Assembly (NCBI RefSeq): GCF_000565015.1
Contig: NZ_JDFF01000001.1
Coordinates: 1 to 64,000, forward strand
Source: Porphyromonas catoniae ATCC 51270
Lineage (GTDB): Bacteria > Bacteroidota > Bacteroidia > Bacteroidales > Porphyromonadaceae
Reading direction: 5' to 3'
Length of the DNA stretch: 64,000 nucleotides
This document shows positions 62,410-64,000 of the stretch, one piece after another (the stretch's first letter is position 1; each line of letters starts with the position of its first letter). Under the pieces are notes generated by a model. The model did no database searches, was not told the DNA's origin, and saw only the letters and a program-made list of their open reading frames with translations. A program made the position numbers and the translations under genes.

Positions 62410-63559
62410 GGGCCCTTAGCTTGTTGTACACAGGGTTGGCATACATCGTTAGAAGTGCCTTACGGAGGAAAGGCTCATCGGGGGCAAGGCCTTCGGGCAA
62501 ACGTATGAGCGCAATACGGGTATCGATGTAGCGGAGAGCCTCGGCACGTTCGTCGGGCGTATAGTGCTGGCTGAGGGAGGTCTCGCCCCGTAGCTCATCG
62601 GCAGCTACATAGTTGATTGGATAGAGGGCATAGCCCCGATGGATCTCCCGATCCAGTACAGCCGCTAGGCTGGCATAACGGGCTTGATCACCCTCGGGCA
62701 AGTCGATCCCCACGAGGAGCTCTGAGAGAGGTCGCCCCACATGGAAGGAGACACGTCCCTTCCAGCCAAAGACCCCCGTCTTCATATTTATGCCGTCATC
62801 CTCGGAGCTCTTCTTGAAGCCGTCGACATCTCGCTTGAGTTGCATCTCCTGTGCCTTGAGATAGTCACAGGGATCATACTCATAGCTACAAGTCACGGGG
62901 ACGATATTCAGGGGCATAAGCGCAGCTACCGCCTCTCGCTGTCCCGAGCCTAGACTAAGCATCTTCAGCAGAGCAGGCTGTGTCTCATCGGAGGAATCCT
63001 TGGCACGTCCCTCACGCTGAGCGATCCACAGGCTCTTACCTTCGCCCACCGCCTCGTGCATGTATTCCGAGAGGAGTTTGGCAGCGAGCAAGACTTCCCT
63101 GCCCTGCAGGTTACGGCGCACGAGGAAGCTCCCATTGAGCTTAACCAAGGTCTCTACCCAAGGATAGATCATGAGGTTATCCCCGATAGCTATCTCGGGG
63201 AAGACTGCCCCTACATCGGCAAGGAGTACGTTGAGGAAGGCTGAGTCTAAGATAATATCTCGATGGTTAGAGATATAGGTGTAGGCACCCGCCTGTGAGA
63301 TATGCTCCGTGCCGGTTAGCTCGACAGAGCGACAGCAGTGTGCCATGATGTGCTTGACCCAATGGTAGCTGACCTTACGTTTAAAGTCCTCGACACTGCG
63401 ACAGGTCTTTAGCACAGCCATCAGTTCGTCCCAACTGGCACTTAGCCCGAGGCTCTCGTAGACCTCACGCAGGGGAGCTAGAGAGGTGAGCTGAGCAGTA
63501 GCAGCAGGTACTTCCTCTGGAGTCAGAGGGCGAATGCTCTTATATTTCTCCGTATCCAT
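62396..63559 (-). CDS. 1-acylglycerol-3-phosphate acyltransferase-like protein
   Basis: The 387-residue protein contains the glycerolipid acyltransferase block ISNHRDIILDSAFL near residues 97-109. Other blocks are LNGSFLVRRN near 150 and SLWIAQREGRAKDS near 183, the latter matching the FPEGTRS-type motif. The catalytic His99 is followed by Asp at 101 and 105, so the usual HX4D spacing is altered by one residue. No signal peptide is seen. It is cotranscribed with ddl upstream and the PepSY gene downstream. The exact acyl acceptor is unclear. Confidence 0.82.
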   Translation of the reverse strand: MDTEKYKSIRPLTPEEVPAATAQLTSLAPLREVYESLGLSASWDELMAVLKTCRSVEDFKRKVSYHWVKHIMAHCCRSVELTGTEHISQAGAYTYISNHRDIILDSAFLNVLLADVGAVFPEIAIGDNLMIYPWVETLVKLNGSFLVRRNLQGREVLLAAKLLSEYMHEAVGEGKSLWIAQREGRAKDSSDETQPALLKMLSLGSGQREAVAALMPLNIVPVTCSYEYDPCDYLKAQEMQLKRDVDGFKKSSEDDGINMKTGVFGWKGRVSFHVGRPLSELLVGIDLPEGDQARYASLAAVLDREIHRGYALYPINYVAADELRGETSLSQHYTPDERAEALRYIDTRIALIRLPEGLAPDEPFLRKALLTMYANPVYNKLRAHDPS

Positions 63560-63573
63560 AGTGGTTGTAGAGA

Positions 63574-64000
63574 TTAAGCCTGAGGCAGGCGTTCACGAAT
63601 AATAGAGGTGAGCACCTTAGGCATCGTAAGCCCAGCAGCTGCTACCTGCTGAGGGATGAAGCTCGTAGGAGTCATACCTGGGGTCGTATTGACCTCTAGA
63701 AGCGTAGGCAGGCCATCTGCCTCGATGATATAGTCTACACGTATGATCCCCCGAGCATCTATATGGCGATAAATCTCCGAGGTCAGCTGCTGGATGAGCG
63801 CAGTAGCTTCGGGAGATATGCGTGCAGGGGTAATCTCCTCAACTGCGCCGTTATACTTGGCATCGAAGTCAAAGAAAGCCCCCTTGGGGACAACCTCCGT
63901 CACGGGCAGAGGATGAAGGGCTCCCCCAGCCTCATAGCACCCGCAGGTGACCTCCACGCCAGCGATGAACCGCTCGAGGAGTACTTCGTCACACTCGGTG
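63574..64000 (-). CDS. ddl: D-alanine-D-alanine ligase, C-terminal part (runs off the right edge)
   Basis: Ddl makes the D-Ala-D-Ala dipeptide for peptidoglycan. The last 141 residues are visible; the frame continues past base 64000 without a stop. The ATP-grasp landmarks are AGVEVTCGCYE, FDFDAKYNGAVEEITPA, IIRVDYIIE and LLEVNTTPGMTPTSFIPQQ. The metal-binding Asp and Glu of the last two motifs are intact. It starts the cluster with the acyltransferase gene 14 bp downstream. Confidence 0.93.
   Translation of the reverse strand, partial: TECDEVLLERFIAGVEVTCGCYEAGGALHPLPVTEVVPKGAFFDFDAKYNGAVEEITPARISPEATALIQQLTSEIYRHIDARGIIRVDYIIEADGLPTLLEVNTTPGMTPTSFIPQQVAAAGLTMPKVLTSIIRERLPQA

Overview
The window reads as chromosome of an anaerobic member of the Bacteroidota, most probably Porphyromonas or a close relative. 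The evidence is a complete Rnf complex operon, a SusC/SusD (RagA/RagB) pair, type IX secretion genes (a PorX-type REC-PglZ regulator and a PorT-like barrel), a DPP IV very close in length and catalytic spacing to the P. gingivalis enzyme, Kdo transferase, and many Bacteroidota-type -7 boxes (TAnnTTTG). Species cannot be fixed from sequence alone.

Layout. 1-800: truncated tyrosine recombinase beside tRNA-Ser(UGA), the edge of an integrated element lying to the left. 1.4-4.3 kb: lipid-kinase-like gene, GH3-family adenylating enzyme and a small membrane protein. 4.3-12 kb (minus): tyrS, then rseC-rnfBCDGEA. 12.2-16.7 kb (minus): NYN/cold-shock fusion, lipA, DPP IV. 17.3-22.6 kb: AlkD-like, SIMPL, then DUF4271-hemD-rnpA-yidD-tatD. 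22.8-31.3 kb (minus): ileS-dksA-like-lspA-DUF4296-hypothetical-gltX-waaA. 31.8-36.7 kb: porT-like plus ECF sigma factor, divergent from porX-HAD, then gpmA. 37.1-41.6 kb (minus): barrel, LolA-like protein and MMPL pump. 41.9-45 kb (minus): pflB-pflA. 45.8-50.6 kb: SusC-SusD. 50.7-60.5 kb (minus): DUF4834, psd-pssA, ABC-F, ugd-HIT, greA, and nif3-zinc ribbon-tilS. 60.8-64 kb (minus): ddl, acyltransferase, PepSY protein.

The most unusual content is between genes. Eleven short arrays of tandem, near-palindromic units fall into three sequence families with one plan. Family A has five loci, each with five units at an exact 23-bp period, and in four of them only the last unit is inverted. Family B has four loci, each with four clear units at the same 23-bp period but a different core. 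Family C is two adjacent arrays with a 22-bp period. Ten of the eleven lie between transcription units, usually outside the nearest promoter or terminator. The exception is a family B array inside the rnf operon, between rnfG and rnfE. They look like mobile or boundary elements and are the best candidate here for something poorly described.

The rest is largely core metabolism. It covers Na+/H+-coupled electron transfer (Rnf), pyruvate formate-lyase, lipoate, heme and phospholipid synthesis, tRNA charging and maturation, Kdo addition to lipid A, and regulation of type IX secretion.
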